A DNA stretch of 64,000 bases from Anaerostipes amylophilus (GTDB lineage: Bacteria > Bacillota > Clostridia > Lachnospirales > Lachnospiraceae), in assembly GCF_025567365.1 (NCBI RefSeq), contig NZ_JAOQJG010000006.1, forward strand, positions 124,001 to 188,000, written 5' to 3'. The translations under genes and the position numbers were made by a program. Below, one piece after another: positions 41,059 through 49,599 of this stretch (position 1 is the first letter of the stretch; the number at the start of each line of letters is the position of its first letter). The notes under the pieces are model-generated. The model saw only the letters and a program-made list of their open reading frames with translations. It was not told the DNA's origin and did not search any database.

Positions 41059-43149
41059 ATGAAATTTACGATCAAACATGAGATCCGTGGCAGAATTCGT
41101 ATCCATAACTGTCAGCGAACGATGAGTACTGATCAGGCAGATGAACTTCAATATTATCTGACAACAAAAGATTTTGTCACATCTGTCAAAATCTATGACC
41201 GCACGAACGATATTGTGATCTGTTATAATACAGATCGTGAAAAGATTCTTAACACTTTAAAAAAATTTTACCATGGAATCATTACTGTTCCAGATAATTA
41301 TCAAGAAAGTCAGAGCAGACAGCTAAACCAGTCTTATTGGGATAAGATTACAAGTAAGGTACTCTTCCATTATGGAAGTAAATTGTTTTTCCCATATCCA
41401 TTAAGAGCCGGTATCACAGCTGTCAAATCTGTAAAATACATATATGAAGGAATACATACACTTGCACAAGGAAAAATTGAAGTTCCAGTGCTTGATGGTA
41501 CTGCGATTGGTGTATCTATGCTAAGAAGGGATATCAATACCGCATCCTCTATCATGTTCTTACTTGGAATCGGTGAAATTCTTGAAGAGTGGACACATAA
41601 GAAATCTGTCGATGATCTTGCCAAGAGTATGTCATTAAATGTTGGGAAAGTATGGAAAGTCGATGGCAATCATGAAGTTTTAGTATCTTCTAATGAAATT
41701 CAGACAAATGATATTGTTCATGTTCAGATGGGAAATATGATTCCTTTTGATGGTGTTATCATTGAAGGAGAAGCTATGGTCAATCAGGCATCTTTAACTG
41801 GAGAATCTATTCCTGTCCGTAAAACAATAGATGGATATGTTTATGCAGGAACAGTTCTTGAAGAAGGAGACTTAAAAGTCTGTGTTAAAGAAGCTAACGG
41901 ATCAGGTAAATTTGATAAGATCGTTACAATGATCGAAGAATCTGAGAAATTAAAATCATCTTTAGAAAGTAAGGCAGAACATCTTGCAGATCGTCTGGTT
42001 CCTTATACATTAGTTGGAACTGCCCTCACATATTTGCTTACAAGAAATGTAACAAAAGCATTATCTGTATTGATGGTTGACTTTTCATGTGCCTTAAAAC
42101 TGGCAATGCCAATTTCCGTTTTATCAGCAATCAAAGAGGCAAATGATCATAATATTGTTGTCAAAGGTGGAAAATACTTAGAGGCAACGGCAGAAGCTCA
42201 GACAATCGTATTTGATAAAACAGGTACTTTAACAAAAGCAGAGCCAACAGTTTTAGATATTGTTTCATTTAATGGTATGAAATGTCAGGAATTATTAAGA
42301 ATTGCTGCATGCTTAGAAGAACATTTTCCTCATTCTATGGCCAAAGCTGTTGTTCAGGCAGCCAAAGATCGTAATCTTGTGCATGAAGAGTTGCATTCAA
42401 AAGTTGAATATATTGTAGCTCATGGAATTTCTTCTATGATCGAAGATAAGAAAGTCGTAATCGGAAGTTATCATTTTGTATTTGAGGATGAACAATGTAC
42501 GATTCCAGAGGGAAAACAAGAATTATTTAACAGTCTTCCAGAAGATTGTTCTCATCTGTATATGGCGATTGAACATAAGCTTGCAGGTGTGATCTGCATT
42601 GAAGACCCACTGCGTGAAGAAGCAAAAGATGTCATTAAGGCTTTAAAAGAAGCTGGTATTTCCAAGGTTGTCATGATGACAGGAGATAGTGAACGAACAG
42701 CAAGAGTTATCGCAGAAAAAGTTGGTGTAGATGAATATCATGCCGAAGTACTTCCGGAAGAAAAAGCTGCATTTGTTGAAGCTGAAAAAGCTGCGGGAAG
42801 AAAAGTTATCATGATCGGTGATGGAATCAATGATTCTCCGGCACTATCTGCAGCAAATGTTGGAGTTGCGATCAGTGATGGAGCTGAAATTGCACGAGAG
42901 ATTGCTGATGTAACGATTGAAGCTGATCATTTACATGGTTTAGTAGCATTAAAACATATCAGTAATAGTTTGATGCATCGTATTCACAATAATTACCGCT
43001 TTATTGTTGGATTTAACGCAGGACTTATTGGTGCTGGTGTTTTAGGAATCTTACAGCCAACAACATCTGCATTGTTACATAATACATCGACCCTTTGTAT
43101 TGGGCTTAGAAGCATGAAAAATCTGCTTCCAGAAGAAGAAACTGAATAA
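41059..43149 (+). CDS. Heavy-metal P-type ATPase with a Ser-Cys-Ala transmembrane motif
   Basis: A 696-residue P1B-type ATPase: N-terminal HMA-like domain lacking CxxC (IKHEIRGRIRIHNC), the TGES loop (ASLTGESIPVRK), DKTGTLTK phosphorylation site, HP-type locus (CLEEHFPHSMAKAV), and MIGDGINDSPAL hinge. The usual membrane CPC/CPS metal site is replaced by FSCALKLAMP, and the soluble HMA domain has no metal cysteines, so the cargo is not simply copper or zinc. The gene follows the DUF6110-like gene. Metal or other cation export is likely, but specificity is open. Confidence 0.88.
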   Translation: MKFTIKHEIRGRIRIHNCQRTMSTDQADELQYYLTTKDFVTSVKIYDRTNDIVICYNTDREKILNTLKKFYHGIITVPDNYQESQSRQLNQSYWDKITSKVLFHYGSKLFFPYPLRAGITAVKSVKYIYEGIHTLAQGKIEVPVLDGTAIGVSMLRRDINTASSIMFLLGIGEILEEWTHKKSVDDLAKSMSLNVGKVWKVDGNHEVLVSSNEIQTNDIVHVQMGNMIPFDGVIIEGEAMVNQASLTGESIPVRKTIDGYVYAGTVLEEGDLKVCVKEANGSGKFDKIVTMIEESEKLKSSLESKAEHLADRLVPYTLVGTALTYLLTRNVTKALSVLMVDFSCALKLAMPISVLSAIKEANDHNIVVKGGKYLEATAEAQTIVFDKTGTLTKAEPTVLDIVSFNGMKCQELLRIAACLEEHFPHSMAKAVVQAAKDRNLVHEELHSKVEYIVAHGISSMIEDKKVVIGSYHFVFEDEQCTIPEGKQELFNSLPEDCSHLYMAIEHKLAGVICIEDPLREEAKDVIKALKEAGISKVVMMTGDSERTARVIAEKVGVDEYHAEVLPEEKAAFVEAEKAAGRKVIMIGDGINDSPALSAANVGVAISDGAEIAREIADVTIEADHLHGLVALKHISNSLMHRIHNNYRFIVGFNAGLIGAGVLGILQPTTSALLHNTSTLCIGLRSMKNLLPEEETE

Positions 43150-43166
43150 TATCTGGATTTTATCCC

Positions 43167-43217
43167 AAAAGCATTCACGCCCTGTATTATAAGCAGGAAC
43201 TGAATGCTTTTTATTTT
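43167..43217 (+). terminator. Terminator after the P-type ATPase
   Basis: AAAAGCATTCA pairs with TGAATGCTTTTT and an inner CCTG/CAGG stem sits within, followed by ATTTTTG. Confidence 0.88.
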
Positions 43218-43277
43218 TGTTAGTTTATGATACTATAAATATAAAATGAGTAAATAAAAATAAACAGGAGATTTTTT

Positions 43278-44618
43278 ATGGAACGAGACTTAACACATGG
43301 AAGTATTGGAAGAAATATTTTAAGATTTTCACTTCCATATTTTTTATCGTATTTTTTACAGACACTATATGGAATGGCAGATTTATTTATTATTGGACAG
43401 TTTGATTCTGTTTCTGGGACAACAGCTGTCTCTATTGGTAGTCAGGTAATGCATATGATCACCGTTATGATTGTTGGAATTGCAATGGGTACAACCGTTA
43501 TGATTGGTAAATCAGTCGGAGCAAAATTAAAAAAAGAAACATCAAAGATCATCGGAAATACGATTACTTTATTTTTAGGTATTTCCATCGTTTTAACATG
43601 TATTTTATTGTTTTTTGTAAATCCAATCGTAGATATTATGTCTACACCAACACAAGCTGTTGCAGGAACGAGAGCTTATCTTATGATCTGTTTTGCAGGA
43701 ATCCCTTTAATTACAGCATATAATATCATAAGTTCTATTTTCAGAGGCCTTGGAGATTCCAAAAGTCCGATGTATTTTATTGCGGTTGCATGTTTTTTTA
43801 ATATTATATTAGACTATATCTTTATTGGCATATTCCACCTTGGTGCTTCTGGAGCAGCACTTGGAACAACTCTTGCACAAACGATCAGCGTTGTTATCGC
43901 TTTATTAGCAATATTAAAAAAGAACACAGGTATTTCTGTTCACAAAGAGGATTTGAAACCACAGGCTCGAACTTTAAAGAATATTTTACAGATTGGAATT
44001 CCTATTTCACTTCAGGATGGATTTATCCAAATATCCTTTATTATCATAACGATCATTGCAAACCAAAGAGGTTTAAATGATGCTGCCGCTGTTGGAATTG
44101 TTGAGAAGATCATTAGTTTTGTATTTCTCGTTCCATCCTCTATGCTGTCTTGTGTATCTGCAATTTCTGCACAAAATATCGGAGCTGGAAAGGATGATCG
44201 TGCTTATAAAACATTACAGTATGCAACAATGATTGCTGTAAGTTTTGGACTAGTTGTCGCTGTTTGTATGCAGTTTATCTCTAATCCAGTTGTCGGAATT
44301 TTTACAAATGATGTGTTTGTTATCAAGATGGGAAGTCAATATATCAGAAGTTACATATGGGATTGTATGATTGCAGGAATTCATTTTAGTTTCAGTGGTT
44401 ATTTCTGTGCTTATGGTAAATCAGGAATTTCATTTTTACATAATGTATTGTCCATTGTGCTGATCCGAATTCCAGGTGCATTTTTGGCTTCAAAATATTT
44501 TGCTAACACACTTTATCCAATGGGTTTTGCCGCACCATGTGGATCATTACTGTCCGTCATCATATGTATCTCTGCACTTTATTATTTTAAAAATATTAAA
44601 AAAGAAATAACCGTATAA
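43278..44618 (+). CDS. MATE-family efflux transporter
   Basis: A 446-residue MATE transporter of twelve segments: GSIGRNILRFSLPYFLSYFLQTLYGMADLFIIGQF at the start, GIPLITAYNIISSIFRGLGDSKSPM and SAQNIGAGKDDRAYKTLQYA midway, all typical of the DinF/NorM-like group. Cation-coupled multidrug export is the family function. AACAGGAG precedes the ATG. Confidence 0.9.
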   Translation: MERDLTHGSIGRNILRFSLPYFLSYFLQTLYGMADLFIIGQFDSVSGTTAVSIGSQVMHMITVMIVGIAMGTTVMIGKSVGAKLKKETSKIIGNTITLFLGISIVLTCILLFFVNPIVDIMSTPTQAVAGTRAYLMICFAGIPLITAYNIISSIFRGLGDSKSPMYFIAVACFFNIILDYIFIGIFHLGASGAALGTTLAQTISVVIALLAILKKNTGISVHKEDLKPQARTLKNILQIGIPISLQDGFIQISFIIITIIANQRGLNDAAAVGIVEKIISFVFLVPSSMLSCVSAISAQNIGAGKDDRAYKTLQYATMIAVSFGLVVAVCMQFISNPVVGIFTNDVFVIKMGSQYIRSYIWDCMIAGIHFSFSGYFCAYGKSGISFLHNVLSIVLIRIPGAFLASKYFANTLYPMGFAAPCGSLLSVIICISALYYFKNIKKEITV

Positions 44619-44783
44619 ATAAAGTACGAGATTGAAGTAAAACTTATGAACAGCATACTTTAATATGCTTTAACCATAAAATTTCATATTTATTATGGTT
44701 AAAACAATCAATTTTTGGTAAAATTGCATTAAGATATATTTATATAATACCAAAGAGATAATAAAAAATAGGAGTAACTTATT

Positions 44784-46271
44784 ATGCCAGTATTTGATTT
44801 TAGTAACGATACAACCGGGAAACAAGAAGAAGCCGTTTGTACTTATACAACTTTTTCTTCTAACGAAGATCATGCAACAATTAAATGTCCAATCTTAATT
44901 CTTTCAAACAAACGAAAAGACTGGGCGCATCATTCCTGTGGTTTTTTTTCAAATCAGGACAAACAAACTGCCTTTGAATTTGAAGAAGAAGATGGGACGA
45001 TCATTTCTGATATCTTACGAATTGATGCACGATTCGTAAGTTTGATCAAATGGCTTGGAGAAAATCATATTCATGTTCGTCTATCAGGAGAAAACACATC
45101 CGAAGGCTATTGTGTATATAAGATTCGTGAAATAGCTTTTGGAGGTGGTACAAAGTTATCAGCGGAAGATGGGTTCCTTCAGTTTATGATCGAACGTTTA
45201 TTCCAAAGTGATGCACCTGAGGATAAACCATCTGATGAAAATCAAGATGAAATGGGTGATGATATGAAACTTACAAGTATTCAAAGTATTACCGATTTTA
45301 TGACATGTGCAGGCCGTACTTTGCCAGATAACATCCGATTATGGGCCAGAAGAAACCTTGCTGTTGCACGTTCCCATGAAGTATCACAAGAAGAAAGAAG
45401 ACATGCTCAGCGTGCATTATCAATCATGATGAATATTCAGTGGAAGAGTGATTATTTTAAAGCAATTGATCCAGATGAAGCCAGAAAGATTCTGGATGAA
45501 GAACTTTATGGTATGGAGCGTGTGAAACAAAGAATCATTGAAACGATCATTCAGATCAATCGTACCCATACATTACCAGCATATGGATTATTATTAGTCG
45601 GTCCTGCTGGAACAGGAAAATCACAGATTGCATACGCTGTAGCCAGAATTTTAAAGCTTCCATGGACAACCCTTGATATGAGTTCTATCAATGATCCAGA
45701 ACAGCTCACTGGAAGCTCCAGAATATATGCAAATGCGAAACCTGGAATCATTATGGATGCATTTTCCATGGCGGGAGAATCAAATCTTGTATTCATTATC
45801 AATGAGCTTGATAAAGCAAATTCAGGAAAAGGAAATGGAAACCCAGCCGATGTATTATTAACCTTACTTGACAATCTTGGATTTACAGACAATTATATGG
45901 AATGTATGATCCCAACTGTTGGTGTTTATCCAATTGCTACCGCAAATGAAAAAGATCAGATCAGTGCACCTTTGATGTCACGTTTTGCAGTCATTGATAT
46001 TCCTGATTATACACCAGAAGAGAAGAAGGCTATTTTCTCGAGATTTGCACTCCCAAAGATTTTAAAACGTATGGGACTTAAAGAAGATGAATGTATCATG
46101 ACAGATGAAGCCTTGGATACTGTAATTGAACTGTATTCAGAAACAACAGGAATCAGAGATCTTGAGCAGGCGGCAGAACATATTGCAGCGAATGCATTAT
46201 ATCAGATTGAAGTTCATCACGTATCCAGCGTAACATTTGATGGTAAAATGGTAAGAGAATTATTATTATAA
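44784..46271 (+). CDS. Lon-like AAA+ ATPase without a protease domain
   Basis: A 495-residue AAA+ protein. The N-terminal 150 residues are not recognisable. The middle (about 230-490) matches the Lon ATPase core: DEELYGMERVKQRIIETI, Walker A GPAGTGKSQ (about 272-280), DMSSINDPEQLTG, Walker B FIINELDKANSG (Asn in place of the usual Asp), sensor-1 ATANEKDQI, and the C-terminal lid (TTGIRDLEQAAEHIAANAL). There is no Ser/Lys protease domain; the protein ends after the lid. It may act as a chaperone or remodeller. It has its own weak promoter region and no obvious partner gene. Confidence 0.8.
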   Translation: MPVFDFSNDTTGKQEEAVCTYTTFSSNEDHATIKCPILILSNKRKDWAHHSCGFFSNQDKQTAFEFEEEDGTIISDILRIDARFVSLIKWLGENHIHVRLSGENTSEGYCVYKIREIAFGGGTKLSAEDGFLQFMIERLFQSDAPEDKPSDENQDEMGDDMKLTSIQSITDFMTCAGRTLPDNIRLWARRNLAVARSHEVSQEERRHAQRALSIMMNIQWKSDYFKAIDPDEARKILDEELYGMERVKQRIIETIIQINRTHTLPAYGLLLVGPAGTGKSQIAYAVARILKLPWTTLDMSSINDPEQLTGSSRIYANAKPGIIMDAFSMAGESNLVFIINELDKANSGKGNGNPADVLLTLLDNLGFTDNYMECMIPTVGVYPIATANEKDQISAPLMSRFAVIDIPDYTPEEKKAIFSRFALPKILKRMGLKEDECIMTDEALDTVIELYSETTGIRDLEQAAEHIAANALYQIEVHHVSSVTFDGKMVRELLL

Positions 46272-46411
46272 AATCATAACAAGTGTTGGTATTTAAGAAG
46301 CCAATATTTGACGAAATATCAAAAATAATGATATAGTAAAAAATATCAGATATTATAAATATTAACATAATGAAACAATCAATGAAACAATCAAACGGAG
46401 GTCAAATTGCC

Positions 46412-46567
46412 ATGGACATGGAAAAAATCTATTTAACTATGAAACGTACTGGAGCTGGAAACATTGTTCTTGGAATCTTATCCATTTGTGTTGGTCTTAC
46501 ATCAGGAATCATGCTGATCGTAACTGGTGCAAATTTATTAAAGAAAAAGAAGCACATTAGTTTTTAA
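46412..46567 (+). CDS. 51-residue small membrane protein
   Basis: GGAGG lies upstream of ATG 46412. The protein is MDMEKIYLTMKRTGAGNIVLG followed by a hydrophobic hairpin (ILSICVGLTSGIMLIVTGANLL) and a KKKK end, typical of small single- or double-pass membrane proteins of Lachnospiraceae. Function unknown. It is probably real because it has a ribosome site and its own terminator. Confidence 0.6.
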   Translation: MDMEKIYLTMKRTGAGNIVLGILSICVGLTSGIMLIVTGANLLKKKKHISF

Positions 46568-46583
46568 TTTTACAATTTGAATT

Positions 46584-46632
46584 TAATTAAGGGAACATTT
46601 AAAAATCAATTTAGATGTTCCCTTAATTTTTT
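46584..46632 (+). terminator. Terminator of the small membrane protein gene
   Basis: AATTAAGGGAACATTTAAA pairs with TTTAGATGTTCCCTTAATT (near-perfect), followed by TTTTTT. Confidence 0.9.
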
Positions 46633-46734
46633 ATAGAAATTAGTGATTAAAAGATAGAAAGAATAGGTATATTTCCAAAGATTAATCTATACGCAAAATA
46701 CCAATTTAAATTATAGATTAGAATAAAGAATTAA

Positions 46735-46757
46735 GAAGCCGGCATTTTACCGGCTTC
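46735..46757 (-). terminator. Terminator of feoB
   Basis: GAAGCCGG pairs with CCGGCTTC (loop of 7), with a TTCTTAATTC tract on the minus-strand 3' side, about 60 bases after the feoB stop. Confidence 0.75.
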
Positions 46758-46815
46758 TCTCGATATTTTTTATCTATTTGGATTCTTTTAAATCAGTTTC
46801 AAAATATTACTTATT

Positions 46816-49161
46816 TTACATAAATCCAATTGCTACTCCAATTAATCTTATGATCAATGCTGCAATCCATGCGATGATACATTGCCACAATGCAAGACCA
46901 ACCGCCCATCTTGTTCCTAATTCACGTTTAACAGATGCAATTGCTGCAACACATGGAGAATACAGTAAACTAAATACTAATAAAGAACTTGCTGCCAACG
47001 GCGTGATTGCTGCTGTGATATTTCCATTAAATAAAACCCCTAATGTTGAAACAACGCTCTCCTTTGCCATAAATCCACTGAGCAAGGACGTTACAATTCT
47101 CCAGTCTCCTAATCCTAATGGTGATAATAAAGGAGCTATGAATCCAGCTACTATTGCTAAAATACTATGAGCAGAATCTTCTACCATATTTAACTGTAGA
47201 TCAAATCTTTGTAAAAACCATACCACAATTGTTGCAACTAAGATCACGGAAAACGCTTTCTGTAAGAAATCTTTTGCTTTTTCCCATAATAACTGTACTA
47301 CATTCTTCGCTCCTGGAAGTCTGTAATTTGGTAATTCCATAACAAAAGGTACTGGTTCTCCTTTAAATAAAGTCCCATTATATAAAAATGCAATCAAAAT
47401 GCCGATTACGATTCCTAATAAATATAATCCAGCCATAATAAATCCCCCACGTTTTGGGAAAAATGCACTGACAAAGAAAGAATATATCGGAAGTTTTGCA
47501 GTACAACTCATAAATGGTGTCAAAAGAATCGTCATCTTACGATCTCGTTCGCTCGTTAAAGTTCTTGTTGCCATAACCGCTGGAACGGTACATCCAAAAC
47601 CAATCAGCATTGGAACAATACTTCGTCCAGATAATCCAATCTTTCGAAGCATTTTATCCATAACAAATGCAACTCTTGCTATGTATCCGCTATCTTCCAT
47701 CAATGATAAGAAGAAAAATAATGTTACAATGATTGGCAAAAAGCTTAGTACACTTCCTACTCCAGTGAAAATTCCATCAATGATCAGACTATGAATCGCA
47801 TGGTTGACATGAGCTGCAGTTAATGCCTGATCCGTAAGTCCTGAAAGCTTATCAATTCCTAATTCCAGGATTCCTTGAAGCCAGGCACCGATCACATTAA
47901 ATGTCAAATAAAATACCAAAACCATGATTCCTATAAAACAAGGAATCGCTGTATATTTTCCTGTTAAAATACGATCAATCTTTTCACTTCGGATTCGTTC
48001 TTTACTTTCTTTTGGTTTCACAACCGTCTGCTCACATAAACGTTCAATAAAATCAAATCGCATATCTGCAATTGCTGCACTTCGATCCAAGTCACGTTCT
48101 GTTTCCATTTGTTTGACGATATGATCCAACATTTCCATTTCATTTTGATCAAGTTTTAATTGTTCTAAGATCAGATGATCCCCTTCAATCGCTTTTGTCG
48201 CTGCAAAACGAACCGGTATCTGTGCTTTTTCTGCATGATCTTCAATCAAATGAATTACGGCATGAATACAGCGATGTACAGCACCATCATGATCTTCTTT
48301 ATCACAAAAATCTTGTCTTAATGGTTTTTCCTGATATTTTGCAATATGAAGTGCATGTTTTACAACTTCATCGACTCCTTCGTTCTTTGCTGCTGAAATC
48401 GGAATAACTGGAACACCAAGCAAGGATTCCATTTCGTTTACATTAATTGATCCTTGGTTTCCAAGCACTTCATCCATCATATTTAAAGCCACAACCATTG
48501 GTATATCCATTTCCAGTAATTGCATAGTAAGATATAAATTACGCTCAATATTTGTTGCATCCAAAATATTAATGATTGCCTTTGGTTTATTTTCTAATAC
48601 AAAATTTCTGGAAACAATCTCTTCATTGCTGTAAGGCGACATGGAATAAATTCCCGGAAGATCTGTTACATTCGTTTCTGGATGTCCTTTGATCGATCCA
48701 TCTTTTCGATCGACTGTAACACCTGGAAAGTTCCCAACATGTTGATTAGCCCCAGTTAACTGATTAAATAACGTTGTTTTGCCACAGTTTTGATTTCCAA
48801 CTAAAGCATAAGTTAATGGTGTTCCATCTGGAAGTGGATGTTCATCTTCTTTAGAATGATATTTTCCCTCTTCGCCCAGACCAGGATGTTCAGAGGTTTT
48901 CATATATTCTGCACCTTTATGACTTCTGCTTCTTTTCACAATTGGATCAATTTCAATCTGGTCGGCTTCTTCTAAACGAAGTGTCAGTTCATATCCATGA
49001 ATCTGCACTTCCATGGGATCCCCCATTGGTGCAAGTTTTATAACTGTGATTTCAACACCTGGGATCATTCCCATGTCAAGAAAATGCTGTCTTAGTGCAC
49101 CATGGCTACCAACACTTTTGATCACTGCACTTTTACCGACTTTTAATTCTTTTAGTGTCAT
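46816..49161 (-). CDS. feoB: FeoA-FeoB fusion, ferrous iron transporter
   Basis: One 781-residue protein combines FeoA (residues about 1-75, SH3-like: KVGKSAVIKSVGSHG.. and MGDPMEVQIHGYELTLR) and FeoB. The G-domain starts at about 113 with GNQNCGKTTLFNQLTG, GNFPGVTVDRKDG, DLPGIYSM and the NMMDE nucleotide motif. Membrane gates follow (RTLTSERDRKMTILLTPFMSC, GFMAKESVVSTLG). It imports Fe(II) under anaerobic conditions. The usual feoA is fused in frame, which guarantees 1:1 stoichiometry. It has a GATAAAGGATATG-type start. Confidence 0.93.
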   Translation of the reverse strand: MTLKELKVGKSAVIKSVGSHGALRQHFLDMGMIPGVEITVIKLAPMGDPMEVQIHGYELTLRLEEADQIEIDPIVKRSRSHKGAEYMKTSEHPGLGEEGKYHSKEDEHPLPDGTPLTYALVGNQNCGKTTLFNQLTGANQHVGNFPGVTVDRKDGSIKGHPETNVTDLPGIYSMSPYSNEEIVSRNFVLENKPKAIINILDATNIERNLYLTMQLLEMDIPMVVALNMMDEVLGNQGSINVNEMESLLGVPVIPISAAKNEGVDEVVKHALHIAKYQEKPLRQDFCDKEDHDGAVHRCIHAVIHLIEDHAEKAQIPVRFAATKAIEGDHLILEQLKLDQNEMEMLDHIVKQMETERDLDRSAAIADMRFDFIERLCEQTVVKPKESKERIRSEKIDRILTGKYTAIPCFIGIMVLVFYLTFNVIGAWLQGILELGIDKLSGLTDQALTAAHVNHAIHSLIIDGIFTGVGSVLSFLPIIVTLFFFLSLMEDSGYIARVAFVMDKMLRKIGLSGRSIVPMLIGFGCTVPAVMATRTLTSERDRKMTILLTPFMSCTAKLPIYSFFVSAFFPKRGGFIMAGLYLLGIVIGILIAFLYNGTLFKGEPVPFVMELPNYRLPGAKNVVQLLWEKAKDFLQKAFSVILVATIVVWFLQRFDLQLNMVEDSAHSILAIVAGFIAPLLSPLGLGDWRIVTSLLSGFMAKESVVSTLGVLFNGNITAAITPLAASSLLVFSLLYSPCVAAIASVKRELGTRWAVGLALWQCIIAWIAALIIRLIGVAIGFM

Positions 49162-49197
49162 AGTTTCATATCCTTTATCTTTAATTGTTATAATTGA

Positions 49198-49211
49198 TTA
49201 GATATTTCTAA
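49198..49211 (-). promoter_or_regulatory. Possible iron/manganese regulator box before feoAB
   Basis: TTAGATATTTCTAA is an inverted repeat (TTAGA/TCTAA) about 40 bases before the feo start. It resembles DtxR/MntR/IdeR half-sites (TTAG...CTAA), so iron-responsive repression is plausible. Confidence 0.4.
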
Positions 49212-49389
49212 CCAGACATATTGTATCACACTTTTGATAATTTTTCTCAATTATTCTTTAATTTTAAATAAAAAATAGCGTAAAATCCACATGATCCATG
49301 CAAATACTACACTATTTTTTATAACAATATTGATTTTTATGAGATATATTATAAAATATCTTAGAATAATTTATAACAATCTTTGCTTT

Positions 49390-49599
49390 TTATTCAATTC
49401 CTGTTACTTTGTAATCTTTGTCTTCAATGGTCTGTGTTAAAACTTCGTCTGAAATTTCAGTTGTCATAGAAACAACAGCTGTTCCACTTTCATGGCTTAC
49501 CACTGCTTCTGTAACACCATCAATTGACTCTAAAGCTTTCTTTACAGTAGCTTCGCAGTGTCCACACATCATTCCTTCGATTTTCATTGTTTTCTTCAT
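49390..49599 (-). CDS. copZ: Internal, independently translatable CopZ copper chaperone
   Basis: Inside the copA frame, AGGAGG (49608-49613) lies 8 bases before an in-frame ATG at 49599. This gives MKKTMKIEGMMCGHCEA.., exactly 69 residues, a full-length stand-alone CopZ. The spacing and core are ideal for ribosome entry. It probably reflects a copA-copZ pair whose stop codon was lost, leaving both a fusion and a free chaperone. Whether both are made needs proteomics. Confidence 0.6.
   Translation of the reverse strand: MKKTMKIEGMMCGHCEATVKKALESIDGVTEAVVSHESGTAVVSMTTEISDEVLTQTIEDKDYKVTGIE

Noticed and set aside
46816..47170. Plus-strand ORF opposite the FeoB end
   Set aside because: Antisense of transmembrane codons; no ribosome site.
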